A stretch of 64,000 bases of DNA from Allolobophora icterica (GCA_963556255.1 OY744616.1:2250831-2314830); one strand, 5' to 3'; counted from the first letter of the stretch, positions 21,720 to 34,383 are shown. The notes: generated by a model not told the origin, from the letters alone. A program made the numbers and translations.

Positions 21720-22464
21720 AACTACAAATTTGAATATGAGTACTCAATATGGCTTCGATGAACAGAGAGGTAGTTTGTTAAACTAGTTGGTTGAAAACTG
21801 AAATAGTCAGATGGCTATATTTATAATTGTAAATGAGTGAAAAACAAGAATAAAGTAACAAAAGAGTAGTTTTTCATGCGAAGTACATCATCACAGCAAA
21901 ATGAAATAGCTTAGTATACTGACTTAGACACATGCTTAATCCAACGAAAAATGTTTTTAACGCTGAATGTATAACCAATAGATCTAAAATGTACTTAATT
22001 AACATGAAAGTCTATTTTTGCATGACTAAAGCCATTTACAGTGAAAACACAAATTAATGAACATAAACTCATTCATGCATACTGCCAGGCATTGTTTACC
22101 TCAACACTTCTGCTCTGTTTCATCCACCGGATAATTTGTTTCGACCCTCATATGACATATTCTGAGATATTTTAGATAACTTCTTTTAGTCAGTTGACAT
22201 TGTAAATACGACATCACATAACTGTTCAGTATCCATAACATTCCCCCTTAAATGATTTTGCAACCTCAACAGAGAGTAAATGTTTTCATTTCATACGACC
22301 TTCTGTGGTTGTGATAATGTCTCTATCTGCAGAACAGAATTAGATGAAAATGTTCTGTAGCAAAACTGCTGTTAGGGTGGTTTTCTTTAGGAAGTATTCG
22401 AACATGATTTTGTGCTTTCGATGAGTTGGGAAATGTTTTTCTACAAACATGACGCAAATGGTTT
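21720..22464. other. U2 downstream flank, finger tail mostly deleted
   Basis: The flank aligns with 3370-3960 and 43560-44150. The decayed finger tail present in other units is reduced to about 150 bp (22310-22464), so U2 lost several hundred base pairs here. No gene seen. Confidence 0.5.
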
Positions 22465-24867
22465 CTATAGAGGGTGCGTTTTTTCATGATGTTTCAGACC
22501 TGAAGAGAGTGAGAATGTTTTCTGGCATACCTGACAAAGGTATGGTTTCTCTCCGCTATGAATCTTCGCATGACTTCTTAAACTCTGAGAGGCAGTAAAA
22601 CGTTTTGGACACACCTTGCAATGGTAAGGCTTATCTCCAGTATGAATTCTAGCATGCTCTGTTAGACTGCCAGATCGGGAAAAACGTTTTTCACATATTT
22701 GGCACTGGAAAGGTTTCTCTCCGGTATGAATTCTGACATGACTTGCCAGGCTGGATGAATGGGAAAAACGTTTCTTACATAACTGGCATCGGAAAGGCCT
22801 CTCTCCGGAATGGATTCTCATGTGACGTTTAAGTTCACACTGGAATGTGCAAGCTTTTGCACATTGCTGGCATTGGTATGGTTTCTCTCCAATGTGCTTT
22901 CTCTGATGACGCTTGAGATAAAATTGGCATGAGAATGCTTTCGAGCATAACTCGCATTGGTATGGTTTCTCTCCAGTGTGGATTCTCTGGTGAATCTTCA
23001 GATAAAATTGGCATGAGAATGCTTTCGAGCATAACTCGCATTGGTATGGTTTCTCTCCAGTGTGGATTCTCTGGTGAATCTTCAGATAAAATTGGCATGA
23101 GAATGCTTTCGAGCATAACTCGCATTGGTATGGTTTCTCCCCAGTGTGGATTCTCTGGTGAATCTTCAGATAAAATTGGCATGAGAATGCTTTTGAGCAT
23201 AACTCGCATTGGTATGGTTTCTCTCCAGAATGGATTGTACCATGAATTTGCAGTTGGGAAGATCTGAAAAATGCTTTTTTACAAACCTGGCATAGAAATG
23301 GTTTCTCTCCAGAGTGGCATTTTTCATGATTTCTCAAGATTGAAATGCGTGAGAACGTTTTCTGACATACCTGGCAAAGGTATGGTTTTTCTCCGGAGTG
23401 GCATTTTTCATGACATCTCAGACCCGAAGTGCATGCGAACGTTTTATGACATATCTGGCAAAGGTATGGTTTCGCTCCAGAGTGGGATTTTTCATGACAT
23501 TTTAAGCCTGCAGTGTATGAGAACGCTTTCTGACATACCTGGCAAAGGTATGGTTTCTCTCCAGTATGAATTTTAGCATGATCCTTTAGACTGGAAGGAT
23601 AAGAAAATCGCTTTTGACAAACATGACATAGAAATGCTTTCTCTCCAGTATGTGTTCTCTTGTGAACCAGCAGACTACCTCTATATGCGAATGCTTTTGG
23701 GCATAACTGGCATTGGTACGGTTTTTCTCCAGTATGAATTTTAGCATGATCTCTTAGACTAGAAGGATATGAAAATCGCTTTTGACAAACATCACATGCA
23801 AATGTTTTCTCTCTAGTGTGTGTTCTCTTGTGAAGCAGCAGATTACTGATACGTGCGAATGCTTTTTGGCATAACTGGCACTGGTATGGTTTTTCTCCAG
23901 TATGAATTCTGACATGATTTCGTAGGGTGGAAGAAACTGTAAATCTTTTCTGACATATCTGGCATTGGTAAGGCTTCACTCCAGTATGGCGTCTAAAATG
24001 GCACTGCAGACTATTATAATGACTAAATACCTGTTTACATATCTCACACTGAAATGGTTTCTCTCCAGAATGGATTCGTACATGACTTGCTAGATAGGAA
24101 TACCGGGAGAAACCTTTTTTACACATCTGGCACTGGAAAGGTTTCTCTCCTGTATGGTTTCGGAGATGAATTTTTAACGCGAAAGGTGTGGCAAATGGTC
24201 TTTGGCAAACCTGACACAGAAATGTCTTCTTTCCAGGGTGAAATTTTTCATGGCTTCTCACAGCTGAAGCGCTTGAGAATGTCTTCTGGCATAACTGGCA
24301 AAGGTATGGTTTCTCTCCAGTATGAATTCTTATGTGACTCTTTAGATAGCTTTTATACTTAGTTTTAAAGTCACATGACTGGCATTGGTATGGTTTCTCT
24401 CCAGTATGAATTCTTATGTGCCTCTTTAGATAGCTTTTATACTTAGTTTTAAAGTCACATGACTGGCATTGGTACGGTTTATCTTCGGTATGAATTCTCG
24501 AATGTCGTTTTAGATCGGACGATTGGAGAAAACGCTTCTGACATACTTGGCATTGGAAAAGTCTCTCTCCAGTATGTGTTCTCATGTGAATCTTGAGGTT
24601 TGTTTGGTTTGCAAATGATTTTGAGCATATCTGGCATTGGTATGGTTTCTCTCCAGTATGAATTCTCGTGTGACTCTTCAGGCGACAGGCGTACTTAAAC
24701 ATTTTCTTACATAACTTGCATTCGTATGTCTTGTCTTTGGAACGAATTTTCTTTTTTCCCTTCATATGAGTATCCGACACAAATGATTTCTGACTTAGCT
24801 GGGAACGCTGCCTCTCTTCTTGAGCAGCACTTCCAAGCGAATGCTTGGAAGAAATTCTTTGCGACAT
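22465..24867 (-). CDS. Tandem C2H2 zinc-finger protein, unit U2 (27 fingers)
   Basis: The 800-residue product has a 47-residue leader and 27 unbroken C2H2 fingers of exactly 28 residues each (the last has 25), so the exon behaves as a pure 84-bp repeat array. Fingers 19-22 (residues 552-663, bases 22879-23214) are nearly identical copies reading [15 protein letters not shown]. Fingers 11-12 and 13-14, and 4 and 5, are also internal duplicates. Finger 23 has Cys in place of the conserved Phe (KACTF) but keeps its zinc ligands. The acceptor sits at 24895 and the first Met in the exon is used. It is the longest member here and presumably a nuclear DNA-binding protein with unknown target. Confidence 0.9.
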   Translation of the reverse strand: MSQRISSKHSLGSAAQEERQRSQLSQKSFVSDTHMKGKKKIRSKDKTYECKLCKKMFKYACRLKSHTRIHTGEKPYQCQICSKSFANQTNLKIHMRTHTGERLFQCQVCQKRFLQSSDLKRHSRIHTEDKPYQCQSCDFKTKYKSYLKRHIRIHTGEKPYQCQSCDFKTKYKSYLKSHIRIHTGEKPYLCQLCQKTFSSASAVRSHEKFHPGKKTFLCQVCQRPFATPFALKIHLRNHTGEKPFQCQMCKKGFSRYSYLASHVRIHSGEKPFQCEICKQVFSHYNSLQCHFRRHTGVKPYQCQICQKRFTVSSTLRNHVRIHTGEKPYQCQLCQKAFARISNLLLHKRTHTREKTFACDVCQKRFSYPSSLRDHAKIHTGEKPYQCQLCPKAFAYRGSLLVHKRTHTGEKAFLCHVCQKRFSYPSSLKDHAKIHTGEKPYLCQVCQKAFSYTAGLKCHEKSHSGAKPYLCQICHKTFACTSGLRCHEKCHSGEKPYLCQVCQKTFSRISILRNHEKCHSGEKPFLCQVCKKAFFRSSQLQIHGTIHSGEKPYQCELCSKAFSCQFYLKIHQRIHTGEKPYQCELCSKAFSCQFYLKIHQRIHTGEKPYQCELCSKAFSCQFYLKIHQRIHTGEKPYQCELCSKAFSCQFYLKRHQRKHIGEKPYQCQQCAKACTFQCELKRHMRIHSGERPFRCQLCKKRFSHSSSLASHVRIHTGEKPFQCQICEKRFSRSGSLTEHARIHTGDKPYHCKVCPKRFTASQSLRSHAKIHSGEKPYLCQVCQKTFSLSSGLKHHEKTHPL

Positions 24868-24894
24868 CGCTATTGATTGTGACGATTTTCGAGG

Positions 24895-26007
24895 CTGTAA
24901 GAAACATTACCGTAATAGCATACAATATCACCTAGTTCTTTTCCATTGTTCATTATGTAATTTGTACCTAGGCATAGATGTTAATCTTCAAGGGCACGTT
25001 TTACACAGCCATTCTTCTAGGAAACTTAGTCTTGCATTGTGAGGTCAGGTGAAGCACTTGGCCTGACAATGCAAGATGTAAAATCGTTTGCAAATGGAAT
25101 GGTCTCATCTGCTGGTAATAATATTATAGAAACGTAGAAAGGAGACGACACTCGGCTAGATCTATATGGTTGACTCCGAAATACATAGCTACATGTATTT
25201 ATCCTATGAATTTATCCTATGAAGGGCACAACCGGTCAGGCAGTTACGTATCACCATGAAGATCATAGGCACCGACCTTTGCTTTTGTCTCTGGGTGCAT
25301 GGATCCTCCCTCACTTCCCCTTAGAAATCCCCTATCCCTTCTCCTCCTCTCTCCCTACCCCTTTCTACCATATTGCCCTGGTGAACCGAGCGCATTCACC
25401 TGTGCTAGATAAGATGCATTTAGCTGGGTTTATATTATATTTGGCTCGGATTTCCTTAGTTTGTTAAGTGCAGGGATAGAGTACGATTGGAACTGCAGTC
25501 GCTTTTACATAGAGATTGGGTTACTAGCGATTTTGGCCAGAATAAGTGGTATTGGCTCGGTTTAGCCGAAATCACCCTTTATATTGATTGATTGACTGAT
25601 TGATTATATTGCTAAGCTTTCGAATCCACCCATCTAGCCGAGCTTCAGAGTTTAGAGCGTTGGCACTCGCAACTAAAATATCAAACTGAATTACCTGGTT
25701 CCATGAGAAATCTTAAAACTCTTTCGAGTCTTTCCACTTAAGAAATGTTACTAAAGTTATTGAAGGACTACTTAATCCAGTACCGGTAGTTTTCCTGTTG
25801 CTTTAGAGATAACACGAAGGCAGTGTTTCAAATTTAATTTCCGTTGCAACGCACAACTGTTCAATTTTGACCGTCGCGTACTTAGGACGTCACTACTAAA
25901 CAATTATTATAAGATTAAGTGCGTCACTGGAATATAAATAGAGCAACCGATCAATATATTATTAATTATATATAAATAATTCGTAAAAACACAGGAATAT
26001 AACTTAC
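24895..26007 (-). other. U2 intron
   Basis: It runs from donor GTAAGTTA (26000-26007) to the acceptor at 24895. It carries the conserved hairpin (25031-25075) and a segment at 25250-25560 partly shared with 41150-41270. No coding sequence seen. Confidence 0.55.
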
Positions 26008-26116
26008 CAAAAGCACGACAGCAACAAAAGTGAGGTTATAGATCGGAGCTCTCTCGCTTTTCTCAAAATGGCGCTACATGAAAAGGGGCCGTCCATAAAA
26101 AACGTCACGCACTTGT
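26008..26116 (-). promoter_or_regulatory. U2 first exon and promoter region
   Basis: The exon ends at 26008. AAAATGGCG lies at 26065-26073 and the relic MITE end starts at 26085, but conservation stops near 26116. The upstream half of the promoter block seen in other units is missing here. Confidence 0.5.
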
Positions 26117-26364
26117 AGCTTACTGTTTGCAAATCATCCTCTGCAAACAACAATCAATACATTTAGCGCCTTTGTAGGTTTTCACAAACATCTGTAAAAA
26201 ATTAGAATCATACAGGTAATGGTTTTCGCAAAGATAGGCTGCAGCTTACCAAAACCCATATGCTAAGCAACAGTTGTTTTAAACCCTGCTTGGAAAGTTC
26301 CAATTTTTGATCTTGTCTCCTGTTTGGCTTTTAATTTGATAGGGACCTTACAAAACAAGAACCA

Positions 26365-26752
26365 TCGATTACCAGTGTCGTCTTAAGGCTCGGGCACACT
26401 GGGCAGTCGCCAGAGGCCCACGATTCTAGGGGCCACAAAATTAAAAAGACTAAAAACCTAATGTGTAGGCCTACGTGACCTCTCCGCGCGGCAGAAATAA
26501 AGTGAAACTTCGTAGTTATGAGCTCAAGGCCTACGTGATATTTTTCAACAGTTTGTGTTGATTAATCTTCGCCTGTGTTTCTTTGTGTTTAAACATTCAT
26601 TTTGTTACAAACTGAATGTTAAAGTGCCAATAAATCCATGAGGTTTAATTTTATTGATCGTCTAAATTTTTATCCCGTGTGGATGGGCAGACGCCCCTGT
26701 GCATTGCTTTGCCCATGGCCTACAATGCTGTTGAGACGGCACTGTCGATTGC
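26365..26752. mobile_element. hAT-like MITE with 8-bp target duplication
   Basis: The termini CAGTGTCGTCTTAA (26373) and, inverted, CAGTGCCGTCTCAA (ending 26744) are hAT-like. The flanks TCGATTAC and TCGATTGC match at 7 of 8 positions, the expected hAT target-duplication length. The 372-bp element has no coding capacity. Confidence 0.7.
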
Positions 26753-26858
26753 AAAAAACATTACATGCAGTAAACTGTAATGTTTGGGAACACTAAGTCT
26801 TAGCCTTTCCTTGCTTTACTTAACTTACCTTAATATGACGCTGGATAGCTGAACTCAC

Positions 26859-26970
26859 CTGAAGAATCGTCGATTGTCATCTTCTCCACTCTGTCATGGT
26901 TGAATGCATCAGCCATTGCAAACAAGGAGACTGCCAGCAAAACGCAACCAGACACTTTGTCCAACGCCAT
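26859..26970 (-). CDS. Candidate first coding exon of a secreted protein
   Basis: On the minus strand an acceptor (GATTTTGCAG) opens an exon at 26990, an ATG follows at 26970, and a strong donor (TTCAG then GTGAGT) ends it after 26859. The 37 codons start MALDKVSG, continue with the hydrophobic core VLLAVSLFAMADA typical of a signal peptide, then FNHDRVEKMTIDDSS. I do not recognise the protein, and I could not find following exons to the left, so it may be an orphan exon. Unlike the zinc-finger units it is not repeated in the window. Confidence 0.4.
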
Positions 26971-27146
26971 CTTTCGAAATGTGGTTTCAGCTGCAAAATC
27001 GATCATAGATACCAACATTACAAAAGTCGAAGACAAACAAAATAAACTCACTCAATAGTTATAGGGTCAGAAGAATATTAAATACTTAGTGGCTATATCA
27101 ATTTCTAGCCGTATCATTAACTACAAATAGCGCTCAATTAAATAAT

Positions 27147-27300
<154 letters not shown>

Positions 27301-28610
27301 AAAATAATAACAATAGCAAAAGTAATAAAAATAATATCAGAAGAAGTAGTAATAGGCCTAATATTAATCATGCCTAAGAGTCTTCCCTGCTTCTACTGCT
27401 CATGAACTGTGCAACAATTTCGTCTTTGGCGATTCTGTATCTCTGCCTCGAAGCGTTCGACAATATTATTTATAGAGGACACAGATAACGAGGAAGAAAG
27501 CGAGAAAAAACCAAGAGACCGATGGACTTTTCGTGTCTGTTGATCCTCAATAGCAGAGGCAATTAAATGACGAATTCAATTCTCTCGTTGATACTAAAAA
27601 ATCCTCATCAGATACAACTGTTTATTTGAAGTTATTTCAACTTTACCTTGTCGACACAGTTGTAATTATATTCATTGTTCACTCACAAAAGTAACCGTCG
27701 TGGTAGACTGCCACAATTAACCTCATAATTTTATTTGTTGTAGATGCACCGATTAACTTCTAACATGAGGACGTTAGGAGTTAAACGTTGTTTCTAACAC
27801 ACACAGCTGGTTTATTTTTGCAGACAAACACGAGGGTTACCTTTATGAGTGAACAGTGACTTCTCTGTTGCAATCGTGACGAGATCTAAACTCGAATCTA
27901 ATGACTTTTACAGCACCGTTATCAAAATGTCCAAGGCAATAATCTGTGTTAACTATAAGTGAAATCGCTGTCAGAATTCAAAATCCATTAAAAAAATAAG
28001 GCTGTAATCTGACCGATCGGAGAAACCAGACGCCATGCTACGGGGGGTGGAGGGGGGTGGGGGCCTATGCAAGTCATAAAGAGACGAGTCTTAAGTTGAG
28101 ACCTGACATCAAAGAGTTGGTAAGAAGAACTAAATTGTAACAAAAAAATGAAGGTGGTACACATGATGGTCCAGGGTGCGATTTCTTGGAGATGTGAAAG
28201 TATGATGAACGAGCAGAAAGAGTCAGAAGAACATTTAGGAACATTATTCGAAGGCTGTCCGAGGAGGTCAAAGGATTATGCTTCGAAAACATGTTGAAAT
28301 ATTAATGGAGTTTGCTATGGCCTATAATTATAGCCATATAATATATCTGGCTATTTTTAAGCGTCTCTTAAGAACCTCATAAGGACAGTCAACATTGCAA
28401 CTACGTAAGATCAACAGTCTGTTTATTTTCGTCGCAATCTGAATAGTACCTTGGTATGTCCCAATTCTTCCCATTTGCCTCATTTTCTAGTCGTCTAAGT
28501 GTCGTCCTCTGTAAAAATTCAAATCTTGGACTGGCACGTTCCGTGCACGGGGGCTTTAAATGTCGTAGTACCCATTCAAACAGGCAGCGGTGGTGAAGGA
28601 TCAATTCAGT
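27301..28610. other. Unassigned intergenic sequence
   Basis: No element is recognised. A G-rich run at 28038-28062 has quadruplex potential. On the minus strand, TTTGAATTTTTACAG at about 28520 resembles an acceptor before a short open stretch (RTTLRRLENEANGKNW), but no protein context supports an exon. Confidence 0.3.
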
Positions 28611-28965
<355 letters not shown>

Positions 28966-29178
28966 TGTTTTATTTATTCCGGATATTTCTATAGCGCCTC
29001 TCGAAGTCAACTACTACTCAGAGGCGCTCCCGACTACAGCATTTGATACGCCGAAGCGCCACGAGCAATTGCGAGTGAAGGACTGCCCAAGGTCCGTACG
29101 CAGCGGCTAGAGTGGGATTCGAACCTGCAACCCTCCGGTCACAAGGCGCCGAACTTACCACTGAGCCACCACGCCCCA
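28966..29178 (-). mobile_element. tRNA-derived SINE with LINE-like tail
   Basis: The minus strand starts GGGGCGTGGTGGCTCAGTGG (A box) and has GGTTCGAATCC (B box). After a unique body it ends GGGAGCGCCTCTGAGTAG, GAGGCGCTATAGAAATATCC and an A-rich end. The tail resembles the 3' ends of the CR1-like LINEs here, suggesting shared retrotransposition machinery. Paralogous flanks at 36120 and 51645 lack it. Confidence 0.8.
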
Positions 29179-29179
29179 C

Positions 29180-30439
29180 AGTTATTTGCATTAGACCTTT
29201 CTCACTCACTTTGTATGCTAATTTTGAAACGCTAAAGCTCTAAGTAAAACCATAGTAACTGAAGTAGCAAAGCAGGGTTTAGCTAATGTAGGCTTATGGT
29301 CTGAATTGCGATATTATAATGAATCATGTTAAATTTCTATGACATGAACTTGTCTTTTGCCTTTTATTTATGCAGCACAACCAAGTCATTTCATTGCTCC
29401 AAGGTCTTCGATTTCGATAGGAGGAAATTATTATGGGTAGATACCATATCAGTAATATCCAATTCCGGGTTTACAGTGTATATATATACACATACCTTAC
29501 GGGCCTAGGGGGTCGACGGTAAGGCGAAAATCTGCCAGAGGACGTAACCTGAGCAGTACGCCATAATATGACGTGTGAGACAATTCTTAAATATTTAAAG
29601 GAGTGTAATCAAGTGTAATTTGCAGAAAGAAAGAGAAACATACAGAGGCATCTCCCCCCCCCCAAGTCATTGGAGCAACTTCCCATTCTGTTTGCCCCCT
29701 CCTTCTTTCTACCTCCCCCCCAAATGGTAGCACACACTGACAGATCTTCCTACCCTATTTCTTGGATGGAGCATTTGCTCCACGGTTTCTATGGTGTAGA
29801 CGCCCCTGGAGACACAGGCAGAGACATATATATTTATATATATGTATATATAAATATATATATATTATATGTTATATATAAATATATCTATCTATATATA
29901 TGTATATATAAATATATATAGTCAGATTTCTTTGTTTGTAATTGTAAATGAGTGAAAACGAGAAGAAAGCAACAAAAGACGACGAAAACTGCCAGTTTTT
30001 TCGTGCGTAGTATATCATCACTGCAAAATAAAATAGCTCACTATACTGAAGTGCTGACTTAGACACATGCTTAATCAAACTAAAAATGTTTCGTTAACGC
30101 TGAACATATAACCAACAGGTCTTAAATGTACTTAATCAAACAAGAAAAGTCAATTTCTGCTTAACTGAAGCCACTTACTTTGAAAACAACAAAATAATGA
30201 CATACTGCCAGACATTGATTAACACGACACTTCTGCTCTGTTTCGTTCACCAGATAATTTGTTTCGACCGTCGCATGATATATTCTCAGATATATAAGAT
30301 AATTTCTTTTGGTCAGTTGACATTGCGGGATTTCTTAGTTTGCAGTATCTGGCAAATACGGCATCACATAATCATTCAGCATCCCCTTAAATGATTTTGC
30401 AACCTAAACAGAGAACAACTGTTTTCATTTTACGACCTT
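29180..30439. other. U3 downstream flank with AT-rich repeats
   Basis: It aligns with 36240-36450 and 51650-52730. An AT microsatellite lies at 29826-29925. No coding feature seen. Confidence 0.5.
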
Positions 30440-31165
30440 CTGTGGTTATGAAATGATCCTGAAGATGCATGGATTGTGATTTGTGATTGGTTTCTAACAA
30501 GACTGCTATTTGAATGTTCCTTAAATGTACTTCTTCCATTGTGAATCTGCAGAACAGCATTGCTTAAGAATGCTTTCGAGCATAAAAATGGCGCCTGAAT
30601 GATTTTAAACAGAATGAGTTCTAACATGATTTTTTAGAGTGGAATAGTTGGAATGTTGTGCTACAAAGATGCCATACAATGGTTTTCTCCTCATGAAAGG
30701 CCATGAAAACTTTTCCGACATATTTAACGCAGGTAGAGTTTCTATTCAGATTATGTGATCGAACGCTTCTTTAGACTACTGAACCTCACATAACTGACGT
30801 TGCCTGAGTATGAAGTTTAACATGACAATGCCTGAGTATGAATTTTAACATGACATTGTAGACATAAAGATCGGACAAATACATTTTGACATACTGGCTT
30901 CTCTCCAGTATGAGCCATCATGTTAGTCGTGAAAGCAGAAAGTGTGAAAACGGCTGCAGATACACTTTCTCTCCAGTATGGATACTCGTATTCATGAGTT
31001 TTCAGATCGCAAGATGGTTTCTGTCAATATCTGCAGAACAGAATTCCATGAAAATGTTCTCTAGGAAAGCTGCCATTAGGATAGTTTTCTCTAGGAAGCA
31101 TTCGAACAATGTCATGATTTTGTGCTTTGGGAAATGTTCTTCTACAAACCTAACGCAAATGGTTT
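30440..31165 (-). pseudogene. Decayed zinc-finger tail of U3
   Basis: Degenerate finger and linker words continue past the original stop at 31166-31168, as after the other units. A short local duplication occurs near 30800-30850 (AACATGACAATGCCTGAGTATG repeated in shortened form). Confidence 0.55.
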
Positions 31166-32738
31166 CTACAAAATGTGCGTTTTTTCATGATGTTTCAGAC
31201 CTTAAGAGAATGAGAATGTTTTCTTACATACCTGGCAAAGGCATGGTTTCTCTCCGCTGTGAATCTTCGCATGACTTCTTAAACTGAAAGAGGCAGTAAA
31301 ACTTTTGGACATACCTGGCAATGGTAAGGCTTATCTCCAGTATGAATTCTAGCATGCTCTGTCAGAATGCCAGATCGGGAAAAACGTTTTTTACATATTT
31401 GGCTTTGGAAAGGTTTATCTCCGGTATGGATTCTGACATGACTTGCTAGATTGGATGAATGGGAAAACTTTTCTTACATACTTGGGATTGGAAAGGCCTC
31501 CCGCCGGAATGAATTCTCGTGTGACTTTTAAGTTCACACTGGTATGTGAATGCCTTTGCACATTGCTGACATTGGTATGGTTTCTCACCAGTTTGGATTC
31601 TTTGATGAGTTTTGAGATGAGATCGGCATGAGAATGCTTTTGAGCATAACTCGCATTGGTATGGTTTCTCTCCAGTATGAAGTGCAACATGAATCTTCAG
31701 TTGAGAATATCTGAAAAATGCTTTGTTACAAGAATGACACAGAAATGGTTTCTCTCCTGTATGGATTCGTCCATGTGTTTTCAGAATTGAAGCACTTGCG
31801 AATGTTTTCTGACATACCTGGCAAAGGTACGGTTTCTGTCCAGAGTGGGCTTTTTCATGATGCCTCAGACCCGAAGTGCATGAGAACGTTTTCTGACATA
31901 TCTGGCAAAGGTATGGTTTCTCTCCAGTATGAATTCTGAAATGACATCTTAGACGGGAAGTATTTACAAACCTTTTTTGACATATCTGGCATTGGTAAGG
32001 CTTTTCTCCAGTATGGCGTCTAAAATGGCACCGCAGACTATTATAATGACAAAATACCTGTTTACATATCTCGCAATGAAATGGTTTCTCTCCAGAATGG
32101 CTTCGAGCATGACTTGCTAGATAGGAATACTGGGAGAAAACTTGTTTACACATCTGGCACTGGAAAGGTTTCTCTCCTGTATGAGTTCTGACATGAAGTT
32201 TTAATGTGAAAGATGTGGCAAATAGTTTTTTGCAAACCTGACACAGAAATGTCTTCTTTCCAGGGTGAAATTTTTCATGACTTCTCACAGCTGAAGCGCT
32301 CGAGAATGTCTTCTGACATAACTGGCAAAGGTATGGTCTCTCTCCAGTATGTATTCTTATGTGCCTCTTTAGATACCATTTATACTTAGTTTTAAAGTCA
32401 CATGACTGGCACTGGTACGGCTTCTCTTCGGTATGAATTCTCTCATGACGTTTTAGAACGGAAGATTTGGGAAAACCCTTGTCACATATCTGGCATTGGT
32501 ATGGTTTCTCTCCAGTATGAATTCTCGTGTGACTTTTCAGATGACAGGCGTACTTAAACATTTTCTTACATAACTCGCATTCGTATGTCTTGTCCTTGGA
32601 ACGAATTTTCTTGTTTTCCTTCGTATGAGTATCCGACACAAATGATTTCTGACTTAGCTGGGAACTTTGCGTCTCCGCTTGAGCGGAACTTCCGATGACT
32701 CTTCCAAGTGAATGCTTGGAAGAAATGCTTTGCGACAT
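31166..32738 (-). pseudogene. Zinc-finger gene of unit U3, frameshifted
   Basis: The frame is open for 430 codons from Met at 32738 (51-residue leader and 13 fingers), then shifts inside finger 14 near 31462. A run of five A is reduced to four there compared with U1. Downstream fingers continue in other frames to the ancestral stop at 31166-31168, with a second 1-bp loss near 31300. Fingers 14 and 15 have lost a zinc Cys (FQSQ instead of FQCQ), and finger 12 reads HQRIQT, losing its last His. Decay is concentrated in the C-terminal third. A truncated 13-finger protein remains possible. Confidence 0.8.
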
Positions 32739-32764
32739 CGCTAATGATTGTGACGATGTCGGAG

Positions 32765-33732
32765 GCTGTATGAAATATTAACGTAATAGCATACTATATA
32801 TTATCACCTCGTTCTTTTCCATTGTTTCATTATGTAATTTGTACTTAGGCCTATGGTAATCTTTAAGGGAACGTTAACATAGCCACCCTTCTAGTAGGCC
32901 TAAACTTAGTCTTGCATTCTGAGGTATTTTCATCTTGCATTCTCGACCTGACAATGCAAGATGCAAATCGTTTACAAATGGAATGGTCTTCAACTGCTGT
33001 TAATATTTAGGCGTAGAAAGGAGACGAAACTCATGTCAAAGACATCCTGGAAGACTATTCCATAGTTGGGTGTCGATGACGACAAAGCTTTTCATCGTGG
33101 AAATACGGGATGGGAAGCAACCATTTCACCATGCGTTGCAGTGCCATGATATCTGCGGCTAGATACGGTTGACTGAAATACATAGCTACTGAAATACATA
33201 GCTATTTATCATAATATGAATGGCACAACCTGTCAGGCAGCTGTGTATCAACATGTATAAGGATTTTAAACCTAATGAGTCTTCGGATAGGGAACCAATA
33301 GGGATCGCCTCGAAAGTAGCTGTTTATAATTATGGCTAAGCTTTCGAATCCACCGATCTAGCGGAGCTTCAGAGTTTAAAGCGTTGGTACTCGCAACTAA
33401 AATATCAAACAGAATTACCTGAGCCAGAAAGGGTTCCTTGAGAAATCTTAAAACTCTGTCCACTTAAGAAATGTTACTGAAGATACCGAAGGGCTACTGA
33501 ATCTAGCAGTTTTCATCTTACTTTAGAGATGACACCAAGGCAGTGTTTCAAATTTTATTTCCGTTGCAACGCACAGCTGTTCAATTTGGATTTCGTACCT
33601 TTTTTAAGACGTCACTACTAAACAATTTATATAAGAATATGTACGTCATTGATATATAGTTATTAGTTTATTCAATTACTATATTATTAATTATATTTCA
33701 TTGATTCGTAAAAACACAGGAATATAACTTAC
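32765..33732 (-). other. U3 intron
   Basis: It runs from donor at 33725-33732 to acceptor at 32765. It includes a copy-specific TAGGCCTA insertion (32895-32902) that is absent from U1, U4 and U6. No coding sequence. Confidence 0.55.
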
Positions 33733-33830
33733 CAAAGAGCACAATAGCAACGAAAGTAAAGTTATAGATCGTAGCTCTCTCGCTTTTGTCAAAATGGCGT
33801 TACGTGAAAGTGGCCGTCCATAAATGACGT
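33733..33830 (-). promoter_or_regulatory. U3 first exon and promoter region
   Basis: The exon ends at 33733, AAAATGGCG is at 33791-33799, and a diverged relic MITE end (GGCCGTCCATAAATGACG) starts near 33812. It looks intact although the coding exon is broken. Confidence 0.5.
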
Positions 33831-34383
33831 GACGTACCTAAGGGAGAGGGTTTTTGATAAAATAAATGTGAAGCCAAATCAGGTCTACGTAATTTAATTT
33901 AGCAATTTAATGTTAACGATAACAACACTAATTTTGAATAATTTTCATCATTTTTTGGATTAAATAAGCGGCAACTGATACGCTGTACCGCGAACGAGGA
34001 AAATTGAGAGAGTGTAGTCTGGATAGACGAAGAAAATCATTCCACATGATGAAGAGATCCATGCTCACGCTATTTATTTCATTAAGGAGCATTTTGTTAC
34101 GCCATGGGAGAATGAAGAAGCATAACTTTTGCAAATTTTTGTAGCCCAATCATTGTTATTAAACATTTTAATTCTAATGATTCTACCAGAGCGTTTCATT
34201 CTGTGAAATGAATAGGCCTCTGTCATTGTTATAGGCTAATCCTACTCTCTTCATTTTGCTCCGTTCTACTACAAAGTTTCAAGTATTTTTTAATTGTTAG
34301 GCCTAGGCCTATCACTTTTCACTTAGATATATTCATCGTCTAACAAATAATACAGATGTTCAGAATATTAAACTAATATTCTG
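33831..34383. other. U3 upstream flank
   Basis: It aligns with 7530-8105. It holds a diverged form of the hairpin (34352-34395), nested TAGGCCTAGGCCTA (34298-34311) and TAGGCTA (34232-34238). Confidence 0.5.

Noticed and set aside
22879..23214. Evenly spaced near-identical repeats resembling a CRISPR array
   Set aside because: The 84-bp periodicity is coding zinc fingers in one open frame, with no spacers and a eukaryotic context.
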